DNA of 64,000 bases from JAGRAX01 sp041391365 (GCA_041391365.1 JAWKOC010000002.1:496001-560000); one strand, 5' to 3'; positions 16,720 to 26,154 are shown, numbered from the stretch's first letter. Numbers and translations: made by a program. Notes: generated by a model from the letters alone, not told the origin.

Positions 16720-18360
16720 ATGAGAACATCATCTTTTTCGATATTTTGGATCCATATCCTTTCCATGAGCCTTATGATGGGGGCATCGTTTGAGGTTCAA
16801 TCGGTAGAAAAGAACATCTTTCGTGTTGGAGCTGTAGGGCAAATCCACTCTTTGGATCCTGCTCTGATCAGCAATCATGCGGAAAGAGAGATTCTTAGGC
16901 AAGCTCATGAGAGTTTGCTGCGAAGAAACCCGGAAACCGGTGAAATCGAAGCTTTTGCAGCTCAATCCTATCGCATGTCTGAGGATGGAATGACCTATAC
17001 CTTTGTGATGCGAAATGATTTGTTTTGGTCCGATGGTCGACCCATTGCTGCGCAGGACTATGCCTACGCCTTGAAAAGGCTTTTGCAACCAACCACCAAA
17101 TCAAGTTTTGCTGCGCACTTCTCAAGCATCAAAGGTGCAGAAAAATTGTTGGAAGGAGCTTTTGTTTCTTCGGATGATTTGGGAATTCAAAGTGCTGCTG
17201 GAACATTGGTCCTGACGTTGACCTATCCCGATCCATTTTTTTTGCATTGGCTCACGTATCCTGAGACTGCTGCCGTCGATGAAAAAAGTCTTACCATCGA
17301 TAAGAAATGGATTTTTAGTGGGGCCTACACCATCGAAACAAAATCCCCAGATATGTATGTTCTTCACAAGAATCCGCATCATCGCAATGCTCGAAGCATT
17401 GATGTAGACGAGATTGATTATCACTTGTACCCCACCATTGGTGACGGTGTATCCGCATTTCATGCTCGAAAAATTGATGTCATTGGGTCTCAAGCTCATC
17501 CTGTTCCCTACGACCACCTGAGCATGTACGGTGGAACCGACAACGTTCGATTTGCGCCAGATCTCAAAACCTATTTTTTGCGGATGAATGAAAAGCATCT
17601 CGTCATGAGTCAAAGTGAGTTTCGCAAGGCCATCGCCATGAGCATTGATCGAGACAACTTGTATGAAAAAGTCTCCTTCGCAGGAGAGCGTCAGGCCTAT
17701 TCACTCATGCCGGATCAGCTGGGACCTTACAAGGCTCCCCATGGCTATTACTACAGTTTGTTTGGGGCCAAGGAATCTCTATCCAATTTGGGATACTGCG
17801 TGCCCCATAAGTCCAGCAAGAGCGATGAAAGTGCGACGCAAGATCCTTGTTTGGAACTCCCAAAGTTGACGATGCTGTATCCGGAAGGATACGAATATCG
17901 CAAGATTGCTTTGGCTTTGACGGTTCTTCTCAAACAAAATTTGGGACTTGAGATTTTCCCACGAGCGACTTCCGAAAAACAGTTCTTAAAATTGATCAAT
18001 AAAGGCAGCTATATGATGGCCTTAGATGAGGTGGCGGCCTCTCCAGAGTTTCCATACGGTATTTTGGAATCGTTTCGATCTCAAAAAGGTAGTGCAGGTT
18101 CATTTGAATCCAAAGAATATGATGATCTCCTTAATCAAGCCCAGGCCGCAATTTCTATGGAAAAGGCAAACGTCATTTATCATCAGGCGGAGAGTTTTTT
18201 GCTTACGGAAATCATTGCCATTCCCTTGCTTTTTGATTCGACGAGCCTACTGATTTCTCCGATGGTGAAAAATTATGCTTTGTCTCCTTGGGATTTGCAG
18301 TTTTTTCAGTCAATCTCTATTTCACGACCGAAAAAAAATCATGTAGTCTCTGGTTCATGA
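16720..18360 (+). CDS. ABC transporter peptide-binding protein (OppA/DppA family)
   Basis: About 546 residues from the ATG at 16720, which opens a hydrophobic leader. The family 5 solute-binding pattern is clear: an early IHSLDPALISNHAE, YTFVMRNDLFWSDGRPI, and DYAYALKRLL typical of OppA. It should bind oligopeptides in the periplasm and deliver them to an Opp/Dpp permease, whose genes are not in the window. It sits directly before the cysteine/methionine genes: its stop overlaps the next start (ATGA-type overlap), suggesting peptide uptake is coexpressed with sulfur amino acid interconversion. Confidence 0.9.
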   Translation: MRTSSFSIFWIHILSMSLMMGASFEVQSVEKNIFRVGAVGQIHSLDPALISNHAEREILRQAHESLLRRNPETGEIEAFAAQSYRMSEDGMTYTFVMRNDLFWSDGRPIAAQDYAYALKRLLQPTTKSSFAAHFSSIKGAEKLLEGAFVSSDDLGIQSAAGTLVLTLTYPDPFFLHWLTYPETAAVDEKSLTIDKKWIFSGAYTIETKSPDMYVLHKNPHHRNARSIDVDEIDYHLYPTIGDGVSAFHARKIDVIGSQAHPVPYDHLSMYGGTDNVRFAPDLKTYFLRMNEKHLVMSQSEFRKAIAMSIDRDNLYEKVSFAGERQAYSLMPDQLGPYKAPHGYYYSLFGAKESLSNLGYCVPHKSSKSDESATQDPCLELPKLTMLYPEGYEYRKIALALTVLLKQNLGLEIFPRATSEKQFLKLINKGSYMMALDEVAASPEFPYGILESFRSQKGSAGSFESKEYDDLLNQAQAAISMEKANVIYHQAESFLLTEIIAIPLLFDSTSLLISPMVKNYALSPWDLQFFQSISISRPKKNHVVSGS

Positions 18361-19343
18361 CGATGAAAGGTGTTTATCCCTCGATTGTGGAGTGCATTGG
18401 GAACACTCCGATTGTAAAACTCAATTCCATTGGCAAAGATCAAGTTCATGATTTTTACGTCAAATTGGAGTGCATGAACCCAGGAAGTTCTGTCAAAGAT
18501 CGACTTGCCTTGCAGTTGATTGAAGATGCTGTAGATCAGGGTCGATTGAAACTTGGGGGTACCATCATTGAAACCACATCTGGAAATACAGGCATGGGGT
18601 TGGCGATGATTGCTGCAGTCAAGGGGTTCAAATGCATTTTCACCATGCCTGACAAAGTTTCGGATGAAAAAGTCAGAGCTTTGCAGGCCTTTGGAGCCAA
18701 AGTGGTTCTTGCACCAACTGCCGTTGAACCCGAAGATCCTCGTTCTTATTACAGTGTGGCCAAGCAATTGGAAAAGGATACTCCCAATTCTTGTTACATG
18801 AATCAATATTTCAATCCCTCCAATCCACGAGCCCATTATTTGTCTACCGGTCCAGAAATTTGGTCTCAAATGGGAGATCAGCTTGATGCCTTGGTCGCGG
18901 GAGTGGGCACGGGTGGAACCCTATGCGGAAGCGCAAAATTTTTGAAAGAAAAAAAACCATCGATGCAATCGGTCGCTGTTGATCCCATCGGATCTATTTT
19001 TTATGAAAAATTCACTACAGGATCCGTAACCCAAAAACCACATTCCTATTTGGTCGAGGGTTTTGGTGAAGACATCATGCCCTCGACCATCGATTTTGCA
19101 TTGATTGATCACATGTACCAAGTTTCTGACAAGCAGTGTTTTGATACCACGCGGGAACTTGCGCTCAAGGAAGGGATTTTTACGGGAGGTTCTTGTGGCG
19201 GTGCAGTTCATGGAGCCCTTCAATATGGAAAAACCCAGAAAGACAAAAAAAACATTTTGATCATTTTGCCTGACAGTGGTTCGCGATACTTGACCAAGGT
19301 GTACAACGATCAATGGCTCAAAGACAATGGTATGATGGAATGA
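18357..19343 (+). CDS. Cystathionine beta-synthase (catalytic core) or cysteine synthase
   Basis: 328 residues, PLP fold type II. The PLP lysine lies in NPGSSVKDRLA, the substrate loop is TSGNTGMG, and a glycine-rich phosphate loop GVGTGGTLCG follows. MPDKVSDEKVRAL resembles cystathionine beta-synthase (MPEKMS.EK) more than CysK. No CBS regulatory domains are present. The downstream gene encodes a gamma-lyase/synthase, so the pair could make cysteine from homocysteine (reverse transsulfuration). The start at 18357 overlaps the previous stop; 18363 is an alternative. Confidence 0.85.
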   Translation: MTMKGVYPSIVECIGNTPIVKLNSIGKDQVHDFYVKLECMNPGSSVKDRLALQLIEDAVDQGRLKLGGTIIETTSGNTGMGLAMIAAVKGFKCIFTMPDKVSDEKVRALQAFGAKVVLAPTAVEPEDPRSYYSVAKQLEKDTPNSCYMNQYFNPSNPRAHYLSTGPEIWSQMGDQLDALVAGVGTGGTLCGSAKFLKEKKPSMQSVAVDPIGSIFYEKFTTGSVTQKPHSYLVEGFGEDIMPSTIDFALIDHMYQVSDKQCFDTTRELALKEGIFTGGSCGGAVHGALQYGKTQKDKKNILIILPDSGSRYLTKVYNDQWLKDNGMME

Positions 19344-20500
19344 AAAACAATTCTTCCAACATTGAAACCAAATTGATCCATCATGCGCAGGAGCCTGATC
19401 CCTCTACTGGTGCGGTGATTCCTCCGATTTATCAGACCAGTACCTATGCGCAATCTGCGCCTGGCGTGCACAAAGGATTCGAATACAGTCGAACGGACAA
19501 TCCAACACGAAGAAATCTTGAACAAGCCCTGGCAGCCATTGAGTCGGGAAAAGAATGTGGGTGCTTTGCCTCTGGGATGGCGGCCATCACAACCTTGATG
19601 CATACCTTGTCTCCCGGAGATCATGTCATTTGTTCGGATGATGTCTATGGTGGAACCTATCGACTTTTTTCCAAAGTGATGCAACCCTTGGGGTTGACAT
19701 TTGATTTTGTCGATTTTTCTTCAGGCGTCGACGAGTGGACCCCTTTTGTTGGTCCCAACACCAAAATGATTTGGATCGAAACGCCGAGCAATCCCATGTT
19801 GAAAGTCATAGATTTGACGGCTACGATTGCAAAAGCAAAACAGTTGGGTCTTTGTAGTGTGGTCGACAATACCTTTGCTTCTCCTTATCTTCAACGGCCC
19901 ATTGAATTGGGTGCCGATATTGTTGTACATTCCACAACAAAATATTTGGGCGGACATTCAGATGTGGTTGGAGGAGCATTGATTTATGCAGACCCTGTCC
20001 AAGCCGATAAAATGCGGTTTTTGCAAAACTCCATCGGAGCGATTCCAGGTCCTTTTGATAGCTGGCTTACGCACCGAAGTTTGAAAACGTTGTCTGTGCG
20101 CATGCAAAGGCACTGTGACAATGCGATGGAAGTAGCCTCGTTTTTGTCGACCCACAAAAAAGTGCAATCTGTGATTTACCCAGGACTTTCTTCTCATCCT
20201 CACCATGCCATTGCCAAAAAACAAATGAAAGCCTTTGGAGGAATGATCAGTATTTACCTGAATGCTGATTTGAACAAGACCAAAACTTTTTTGTCGTCAC
20301 TTCGAATTTTTACGTTGGCAGAGAGTTTGGGAGGTGTGGAATCGTTGATCGAACATCCCGCCATCATGACCCATGCCAGTTTGCCCCCTGTAGAGCGTGC
20401 AAAGCTAGGGATAGGTGATTCGTTGGTTCGGCTATCTGTTGGCATCGAGCACGTTCAAGATCTTATTGAAGATCTCGCACAGGCTTTGCAACAAATCTAA
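19340..20500 (+). CDS. Cystathionine gamma-lyase/gamma-synthase (Cys/Met PLP enzyme)
   Basis: 386 residues from the ATG at 19340, which overlaps the stop of the beta-synthase gene. Fold type I Cys/Met family: EYSRTDNPTRRNLE (PLP phosphate binding from the neighbouring subunit), FASGMAAI, and the PLP lysine in HSTTKYLGGHSD. The C-terminal LAESLGGVESLIEHPA and RLSVGIEHVQDL segments are diagnostic. Pairing with a beta-synthase favours the lyase direction (cystathionine to cysteine), but sequence alone does not separate lyase from synthase. Confidence 0.88.
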   Translation: MKNNSSNIETKLIHHAQEPDPSTGAVIPPIYQTSTYAQSAPGVHKGFEYSRTDNPTRRNLEQALAAIESGKECGCFASGMAAITTLMHTLSPGDHVICSDDVYGGTYRLFSKVMQPLGLTFDFVDFSSGVDEWTPFVGPNTKMIWIETPSNPMLKVIDLTATIAKAKQLGLCSVVDNTFASPYLQRPIELGADIVVHSTTKYLGGHSDVVGGALIYADPVQADKMRFLQNSIGAIPGPFDSWLTHRSLKTLSVRMQRHCDNAMEVASFLSTHKKVQSVIYPGLSSHPHHAIAKKQMKAFGGMISIYLNADLNKTKTFLSSLRIFTLAESLGGVESLIEHPAIMTHASLPPVERAKLGIGDSLVRLSVGIEHVQDLIEDLAQALQQI

Positions 20501-20511
20501 AGCGTTGAAGC

Positions 20512-21480
20512 TTATCGGGGGGCCGAAGGCAGAACGGTTTTGCCTGGATTGGCCAACTGAGTCAGTTCCAGAGGCAGAGAAAAATTTACATCTTCTTCAA
20601 TGAAGTGAAAATCTTCGGCAACCGCACCACGACTGACCAAGTATTCGACCACTTTTTCTACCAAGTATTCGGGAGCGGAGGCTCCAGCGGTTAGTCCAAT
20701 GCACTTTTTGTCTTTCAGCCAGGCTTCGTCGATTTCAAGAGCTCCATCGATCAAGTACGAATCAACCTGAAAGGTATGTGCAACTTCGCAAAGGCGTTTG
20801 GAATTGGAACTGTTTTGAGATCCGACCACCAAAAGAAGGTCGATTCCTTCTTTCACCATTTGTTTTACAGCATCTTGCCGGTTTTGGGTGGCATAGCAGA
20901 TGTCGTCTTTGGAGGGGGTCGTCAATTGGGGGAAACGTTTTCGGAGAGCTGAAATCATTTCTTTGCATTCATCCACGCTCAACGTTGTCTGCGTAAGAAC
21001 TACGATTTTTGCGGGGTCTGGAACCACCAGTTTTTCGACATCGTCTACGTTCTGAACCAAATAGGTTACTTCCGGTGCTTCTCCCAATGTGCCTTCAACC
21101 TCATCGTGATCTGCATGCCCAATCAGGACAATCGAGAATCCAAGGTTTTTGTATTTGTGAACCTCTGAATGTACCTTGGTCACAAGAGGGCAGGTTGCAT
21201 CGATGACTTTGAGGTTTCTTACCTGCGCCTTTTTTCGAACCTCTGGAGAGACTCCATGAGCACTAAAGATCACCAGGTTGTTGGAAGGTACTTCATCCAA
21301 CGTATCTACAAAAATCACACCTTTGGACCGAAACTTTTCAACCACAGACTGGTTGTGTACAATTTCTTTTCGAACGTACAATGGAGTGCCATAGTGTTTG
21401 AGGGCGAGATCCACGATATCGATGGCTCGAACCACACCGGCACAAAAACCTCTAGGAGTAGCAAGGAGTAATCTGGTCAT
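20512..21480 (-). CDS. ispH: 4-hydroxy-3-methylbut-2-enyl diphosphate reductase
   Basis: 322 residues with the three Fe-S cysteines in the expected contexts: ATPRGFCAGVVRAI (about residue 13), DATCPLVTKVH (about 97) and DDICYATQNRQ (about 195). The conserved histidines (VHNQ, SAHGV) and the GSQNSSNS segment are also present. IspH makes IPP and DMAPP at the end of the MEP pathway, so this organism uses the non-mevalonate route to feed ispA, hopanoids and carotenoids. Its start codon overlaps that of the divergent HEAT-repeat gene by two bases. The gene is convergent with the gamma-lyase gene. Confidence 0.96.
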   Translation of the reverse strand: MTRLLLATPRGFCAGVVRAIDIVDLALKHYGTPLYVRKEIVHNQSVVEKFRSKGVIFVDTLDEVPSNNLVIFSAHGVSPEVRKKAQVRNLKVIDATCPLVTKVHSEVHKYKNLGFSIVLIGHADHDEVEGTLGEAPEVTYLVQNVDDVEKLVVPDPAKIVVLTQTTLSVDECKEMISALRKRFPQLTTPSKDDICYATQNRQDAVKQMVKEGIDLLLVVGSQNSSNSKRLCEVAHTFQVDSYLIDGALEIDEAWLKDKKCIGLTAGASAPEYLVEKVVEYLVSRGAVAEDFHFIEEDVNFSLPLELTQLANPGKTVLPSAPR

Positions 21481-22324
21481 GGTTTGTACTCATAAAAGAC
21501 TCTGTCATTTCTATCAAGCTCTTCTTGTGATGATTTTATGTTTTGTCACCTCCCTGTCTCATGCTGAACAAAATCATCAAACTCAGAAGATGCATCAACT
21601 TTTGGACCAAGCCACGCAAAAAGAAGGCTTCTCGCAGGAGGTTGATCAGTTGGTTTCTCTTCTGGAGCAGCAGAAAGCTCTTACAAAAGATCTGGCGACT
21701 TTGGTCGGAGACGCCAGCACCGACTGGAAAAAAAGATGGGTTGCGGCAGTTACCTTGGGCCATATCAAAGGTGAAACGGCCAAAAAAGCTCTTGTGGCCT
21801 TGAAAGAAAGTCCCATTTATACGCTTCGGGAAGCTGCCTATCGGGGACTGATGAACTTTGAAGAAACGCAAGAATACAGAACCCAATGCTTGCAGGACGG
21901 GGCTCTTCCCGTGCGATCCGCTTGCATTGATATGATCGTAGAAAAGAAAGAATCCGATTCAGTTTCTGCCCTGGCCCAAGCACTGTTTTCTCCGATCAAT
22001 ACGTACAAAGGACAAAGTTTGCCCATTCGTGAAAAACTGGTGTGGGCGATGGGGCAGCTTGGGGATCGGAGTGTGGCTCCAGATCTGATCAGAGTGTTCT
22101 CAGAACAAGATAGCCTTCAGACCAAAGTTCTCAAAGAAAAAGCCTGTCAGGCCTTGGGGCAGATTTTCCCCATGGCAAGCCCGGCTCAGAAAACCAGCGG
22201 AGTATGCTCGCAAGAATGGGAAAAATGGTATGAGGCTGCAGCCCAGTCGAATTCGAGTCTACCGAAGGTCCACTCTCAATTGTCTCGAAATCTCATCGAG
22301 GAGTTGATTTTCTTTGTTTCCTGA
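21479..22324 (+). CDS. Secreted HEAT-repeat protein
   Basis: 281 residues from the ATG at 21479, with AGGAG about 10 bases upstream. The signal peptide (ALLVMILCFVTSLSHA) is followed by helical repeats of HEAT/PBS-lyase type (KRWVAAVTLGHIKGETAKKAL, shortened to AAVTLGHIKGETAKKAL; LREAAYRGLMNFE; REKLVWAMGQLGDRSVAPDL; KEKACQALGQIF). Such periplasmic repeat proteins are usually scaffolds. Its start overlaps that of ispH head to head, and its last 66 bases overlap the end of the convergent lipoprotein gene. No catalytic motif is visible. Confidence 0.8.
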   Translation: MVCTHKRLCHFYQALLVMILCFVTSLSHAEQNHQTQKMHQLLDQATQKEGFSQEVDQLVSLLEQQKALTKDLATLVGDASTDWKKRWVAAVTLGHIKGETAKKALVALKESPIYTLREAAYRGLMNFEETQEYRTQCLQDGALPVRSACIDMIVEKKESDSVSALAQALFSPINTYKGQSLPIREKLVWAMGQLGDRSVAPDLIRVFSEQDSLQTKVLKEKACQALGQIFPMASPAQKTSGVCSQEWEKWYEAAAQSNSSLPKVHSQLSRNLIEELIFFVS

Positions 22325-22774
22325 ACTTTTGGTCGGAATCCATTTGTAGAGAGATCCGTCGAAGTTGGATTCGGAAGAAATGGTATCGGTCAGATATTCT
22401 TCCTTGTTGATCACAGCCACTTTGACTTTGGTGCCGGCATTGACCATCTGAATCAAAAATTTGTACCGAATGGAGTAAGGGATCTTGGATTCTCCGTAGC
22501 CTGAATAGACCAAGTCGGATTTTCCGCTGGCCCAATCGGTGACGACGATTCCTTTTTCGCGACTCATTTCTGAAACCGCCAATCCCAAACGGTCGAGGGC
22601 TGATTTGGTAGAGTTCCAAACATTGTCATAATTCCACGCATAGATTCTTGCCGTTGTGGTGCTACGGGCATTTTCAATCAACGGCTCTTTGAATGATTTT
22701 GAAGTGGCACATGCAAACAAGGCCATTGAAAAAGTAGTGGTACACAAGAGTCGAAGAGTATGCTTGATCATCAT
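22259..22774 (-). CDS. Lipoprotein, BamC/NlpB-like fold possible
   Basis: About 171 residues with a lipobox (FSMALFACATS). The pattern NYDNVWNSTKSALDRLGLAVSE, trimmed here to VWNSTKSALDRLGL, followed by KGIVVTDW and beta strands, resembles one repeat of the BamC/NlpB fold (helix, 'g..v...d...G.i.t.w', strands). That would place it in the periplasm near the outer membrane assembly machinery, but the match is by pattern only. ATG at 22774 or 22771. It overlaps the HEAT-repeat gene tail by 66 bases on the other strand. Confidence 0.65.
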   Translation of the reverse strand: MMIKHTLRLLCTTTFSMALFACATSKSFKEPLIENARSTTTARIYAWNYDNVWNSTKSALDRLGLAVSEMSREKGIVVTDWASGKSDLVYSGYGESKIPYSIRYKFLIQMVNAGTKVKVAVINKEEYLTDTISSESNFDGSLYKWIPTKSSGNKENQLLDEISRQLRVDLR

Positions 22775-22870
22775 ACGATCGAGTATACTTGATTTAAAGC
22801 GAAAATCGAATTTCACGATTTCAAAAAATGTATGGTCACGAGGCTTCAAAGCTTGGTGGGCGTTATGCAG

Positions 22871-24524
22871 CTAGATTCCATATTTTTTTATTTTTTCATG
22901 CAAGGTCGATTTTGCGATCCCAAGCTCTCGAGCCGATCGCGATTTGTTGCCACCGCACATCTGAAGAGACAAAGAAATGGTTTCCTTTTCGACTTGTTCA
23001 AGGGTTTTGGGTCCCTCACGATCGATATTGGAAAGGCTCAAGCTTTTGACGGTCAAGGGCTCGTATTCTGGGATGATCCGTGGATGCTCCATCAATTCGA
23101 GGCAAACGTGTTCAGCCTCGATCACAAACGATGTTCCGGAAAGAATCAAAGCTCGTTCCATCACATTTTTCAGCTCCCGAACATTGCCGGGCCAATTGTA
23201 TTCCTCCAAGGCTATCCAAGCTTTGTCGTCGAGCATTTTTTTGCTTTTGGCCCGAGTCAAGAACAGTTCAGCAAGCAGGCGGATGTCTGATTTTCGTTCT
23301 CGAAGGGGAGGGATGTACATGGGGATCACATGCAGACGATAAAATAAGTCTTCACGAAAACGCCCCTGCATCACTTCCGTTCGAAGATTTTTGTGGCTTG
23401 CGGCCACGATCCGTACATCCACATGCTTGGTTTCGGAGCTACCCACTTTTCGAATTTCCCCTGTTTCAAGGACGCGCAACAAACTGGTTTGCAAAGGCAG
23501 GGGGAAGCTCGGCCTCATCCAAAAACAGTGTTCCTTGATGTGCTTGTTCGAACAATCCGGTATGCGCACGATGTGCGGAGGTAAAAGCCCCTTTTTCATG
23601 ACCGAAAAGTTCCGACTCAATCAAATCTTTGGAAACGGCTCCGCAGTTGATGGCTACCCATGGATGTTCTTTGCGTCCACTCCATTCGTGGATGGCCTGT
23701 GCAAAAAGCTCTTTTCCACTGCCTGTTTCCCCCTGGAGCAATACCGTTGCGTTGCTTTTTTGCAAGGCTTTGATCAAGGAGAAATGTTTTTTCATGGTTC
23801 GGTCATCCGAAACAATCCCGCAGAATTCTTTTTGGTCGGCGGGCAGAATTTTTTTGGTTTTCTGATCAGAAAAAAAACGAAGTTCTTGTCTACCGATGCG
23901 GATTACATCTCCGTTGTCCAAATGGGCTTGCACAATTTTTTGTTGACCTACATGAGTGCCATTGGTGCTGGCCATGTCTTTGATGATGTATTTCCCTTCC
24001 TGGTTGATGATCTTGCAGTGGGTAAAAGAAATGTATGGGTCAAAAAGCACAATATCGTTGGATGGGGCCTGACCCAAGGTCACTTCTTCTTTCTCCAAAA
24101 AGAATTGGCGAAAAGGTGCAGCAATGGTTTCGAGCCAAGCATGTTGAAATGCGATTTCGTCGGATTTGGCCCGATATTCCAAAATTTTCGTAGGCTGAGT
24201 TGGATTCCGAATCAGCGTGACTTCTTCTCGATCATGGGAGAATGTTTCCAGTGTGAGAGTCCATGGACCCATCTCGATGCGGTCGTCTACATCCAGTTCT
24301 TGGTCTCGAAAGACACGTTTCCCATTGATGAAACTCCCATTTTTGGACAAATCTCGATAGATGAAGGCCTTGGGACCAGGAATGATCAATCCCTGATGTC
24401 TGGAAAGAAATGGGTCCATCAGGCATAGGTCGTTGGTTTTGTCTCGTCCAATCGTGATTTCATCTTTTCTAGGACGGTAATAAAAGAGGGTTTCTTTGTT
24501 TTTTTCAATTTTAAACAGGATCAT
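22871..24524 (-). pseudogene. Double-FHA sigma-54 activator, frameshifted
   Basis: The first part (24524 to about 23500) has two FHA domains (about residues 20-95 with DPFLSRHQG; about 145-225 with ASTNGTHVG) and the start of an AAA+ domain (Walker A GETGSGKE, L1 loop GAFTSA, Walker B TLFLDE). After LFLDEAELP the frame changes at a run of five G on the plus strand (23500-23504). The rest continues: LPLQTSLLRVLE, FREDLFYRLH, and a Fis helix-turn-helix ending KSTLHEKIKKYGI. Repaired length is about 550 residues. The L1 loop reads GAFTSA where GAFTGA is expected, which may weaken sigma-54 contact. The break may be sequence error or true decay. Confidence 0.85.
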
Positions 24525-24579
24525 GCATCTCTGATTTGCATAAACAGTGCCGAGGTTGATGCATCCGTGATCATGGAAA

Positions 24580-24601
24580 AGCTTGATCTTCCCATCAAGC
24601 T
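24580..24601. promoter_or_regulatory. Perfect 8-bp inverted repeat between divergent genes
   Basis: AGCTTGAT (24580-24587) and ATCAAGCT (24594-24601) are exact reverse complements with a 6-base spacer. They lie between the start of the FHA activator (24524, minus) and the lipoprotein (24620, plus). It could be an operator or a 5' leader hairpin. No T-run follows, so it is not a terminator. Confidence 0.4.
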
Positions 24602-24619
24602 CAACTACATAAAATCACA

Positions 24620-25039
24620 GTGAAAAAGTTTTTTCTTTTTGTTTTGCCCCTTGCGTTGTTTGCCGTCCACTGGTCCTGTGGCAATGGCCCGGCCACAACG
24701 TATCTGTCCGCTTTGGAAACGAATTCGTCCGTTTCTGGTACGGTTTGCAGTGTCAAGGTCACGTTGATCAATACCTCACCTGCGGTGTTGGCTCTGATTC
24801 ATGGGGTGGCGCAGCTTCAAGACCAAAACAAGAATGAGGCTGTTTTTGATTTCAGTGACCAGGAACTCGCCCAATCTGCGAGTTTGCAAACCATCAGTGC
24901 AGGTACTCAGGTCACGGTAGATGTGGATCTGGATTTCGGAGGGACGGGGACCCAACTCCCAGCCCAAGGGATCATCACCTTTGTGGCCGTGAGTCAGGAA
25001 ATTTTTGCTCATTTTGTCGGATCGTTAGACTGTTCCTAG
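24620..25039 (+). CDS. Small lipoprotein of unknown function
   Basis: 139 residues from a GTG start. The signal peptide ends in a lipobox (ALFAVHWSC) and the mature part is a short beta-rich domain (VSGTVCSVKVTLINTS, VTVDVDLDFGG, GIITFVAVSQ) with two further cysteines (VCSV, LDCS), which may form a disulfide. The fold looks like a single immunoglobulin-type or transthyretin-type domain, an inference from strand pattern only. It is divergent from the double-FHA activator, which may control it. Confidence 0.65.
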   Translation: MKKFFLFVLPLALFAVHWSCGNGPATTYLSALETNSSVSGTVCSVKVTLINTSPAVLALIHGVAQLQDQNKNEAVFDFSDQELAQSASLQTISAGTQVTVDVDLDFGGTGTQLPAQGIITFVAVSQEIFAHFVGSLDCS

Positions 25040-25145
25040 GCCATTTGAGGCGCGCCCAAGAATGTTTGCCAAGAGTCAAAGAAGTCTTGACAAGGCCTCC
25101 ACTTCCATCTAAAAAGCCGTCTTTACGATTTTATAGGTGAACATT

Positions 25146-25586
25146 ATGAGAGCTCGATCTTACGTACAGAAAAAAGAGGACGTTGTCCCACAATGGAAAG
25201 TGGTAGACGCCAAAGATCAGGTGGTCGGCCGCTTGGCATCCCAGATCGCCATCAGTTTGCGCGGAAAGGACAAAGCCTCCTTTACCCCTCATGTTGATGG
25301 AGGAGATTTTGTGGTTGTGATCAACGCAGACAAAATCCGATTCACAGGCAACAAACTCAATGCAAAAAATTACTATTCCTATTCAGGGTACAAAGGTGGT
25401 TTGAAAACGACATCTGCAAAAGATCAGTTGAAAAACAATCCTGAATTGGTCATCAAATCTGCTGTAAAAGGAATGCTTCCCAAAGGACCTTTGGGAAGAC
25501 AAATCATCAGCAAACTTAAAGTGTATGCGGGTGAAGATCATCCTCATCAAGCTCAACAACCGTCACCTTTGAAAGTAAATTTATAG
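25146..25586 (+). CDS. rplM: 50S ribosomal protein L13
   Basis: 146 residues from the ATG at 25146. The GTG at 25137 belongs to the ribosome-binding site AGGTGA (25135-25140) and is not the start. L13 features are clear: WKVVDAKDQVVGRLASQIA, GDFVVVINADKIRFTG, AVKGMLPKGPLGRQ and the C-terminal YAGEDHPHQAQ. It binds 23S rRNA early in 50S assembly. rpsI follows 13 bases later, the standard L13-S9 operon. Confidence 0.97.
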   Translation: MRARSYVQKKEDVVPQWKVVDAKDQVVGRLASQIAISLRGKDKASFTPHVDGGDFVVVINADKIRFTGNKLNAKNYYSYSGYKGGLKTTSAKDQLKNNPELVIKSAVKGMLPKGPLGRQIISKLKVYAGEDHPHQAQQPSPLKVNL

Positions 25587-25599
25587 GAGTATCTGGTAC

Positions 25600-25998
25600 A
25601 TGCCAAAAGCACATTACAAATTCTCAGGGGTTGGAAAAAGAAAATCCTCCATTGCTCGTGTTTACATGAACAAAGGCAAAGGAACGATCACTGTCAATGG
25701 AAGAGAGTTCGAAGAATATTTTCCTACGCAATCCTTGCAAAAACAAGCGCTCAAACCATTGGAGCATATCAAACAAACAGGTCAATATGACATCCACATC
25801 CGTGTTCTCGGTGGGGGTGTGAGTGGTCAGGCACAAGCTTCTGGTCATGGTATTGCACGTGCATTATTGACGGTAGATGATGAGATGAGAGCAAGTCTCA
25901 AACCCATGGGCTTTTTGACTCGTGACTCTCGAACCAAAGAAAGAAAGAAGTATGGACAGCCTGGTGCTCGGAAGAAGTTCCAATACTCCAAGCGATAA
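25600..25998 (+). CDS. rpsI: 30S ribosomal protein S9
   Basis: 132 residues, normal S9 length, with a preceding AGGAG. It opens with the conserved GVGKRKSSIARVYM and ends with the basic tail RKKYGQPGARKKFQYSKR, which reaches the P-site tRNA. The middle GGGVSGQAQASGHGIARAL is typical. It is the second gene of the L13-S9 operon, followed by a rho-independent terminator. Confidence 0.97.
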   Translation: MPKAHYKFSGVGKRKSSIARVYMNKGKGTITVNGREFEEYFPTQSLQKQALKPLEHIKQTGQYDIHIRVLGGGVSGQAQASGHGIARALLTVDDEMRASLKPMGFLTRDSRTKERKKYGQPGARKKFQYSKR

Positions 25999-26025
25999 TC
26001 TTTCTTTTCACACAATTTCAAAACA

Positions 26026-26049
26026 AGGGGCCTCGTGCCCCTTTTTTTT
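26026..26049 (+). terminator. Rho-independent terminator after rpsI
   Basis: AGGGGC (26026-26031), a 5-base loop, GCCCCT (26037-26042) and an uninterrupted run of eight T (26042-26049). It ends the rplM-rpsI operon and separates it from pyrG. Confidence 0.85.
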
Positions 26050-26154
26050 GTCCCCTATAAAAACTCTAAGAAAAGTTTGGCAGAAATTGCAACAAGTCGT
26101 GCAGTTTTGTTGGCCTTGGTTTATATCAACTAGCAATTGGAAGAAGGAAGTGGC

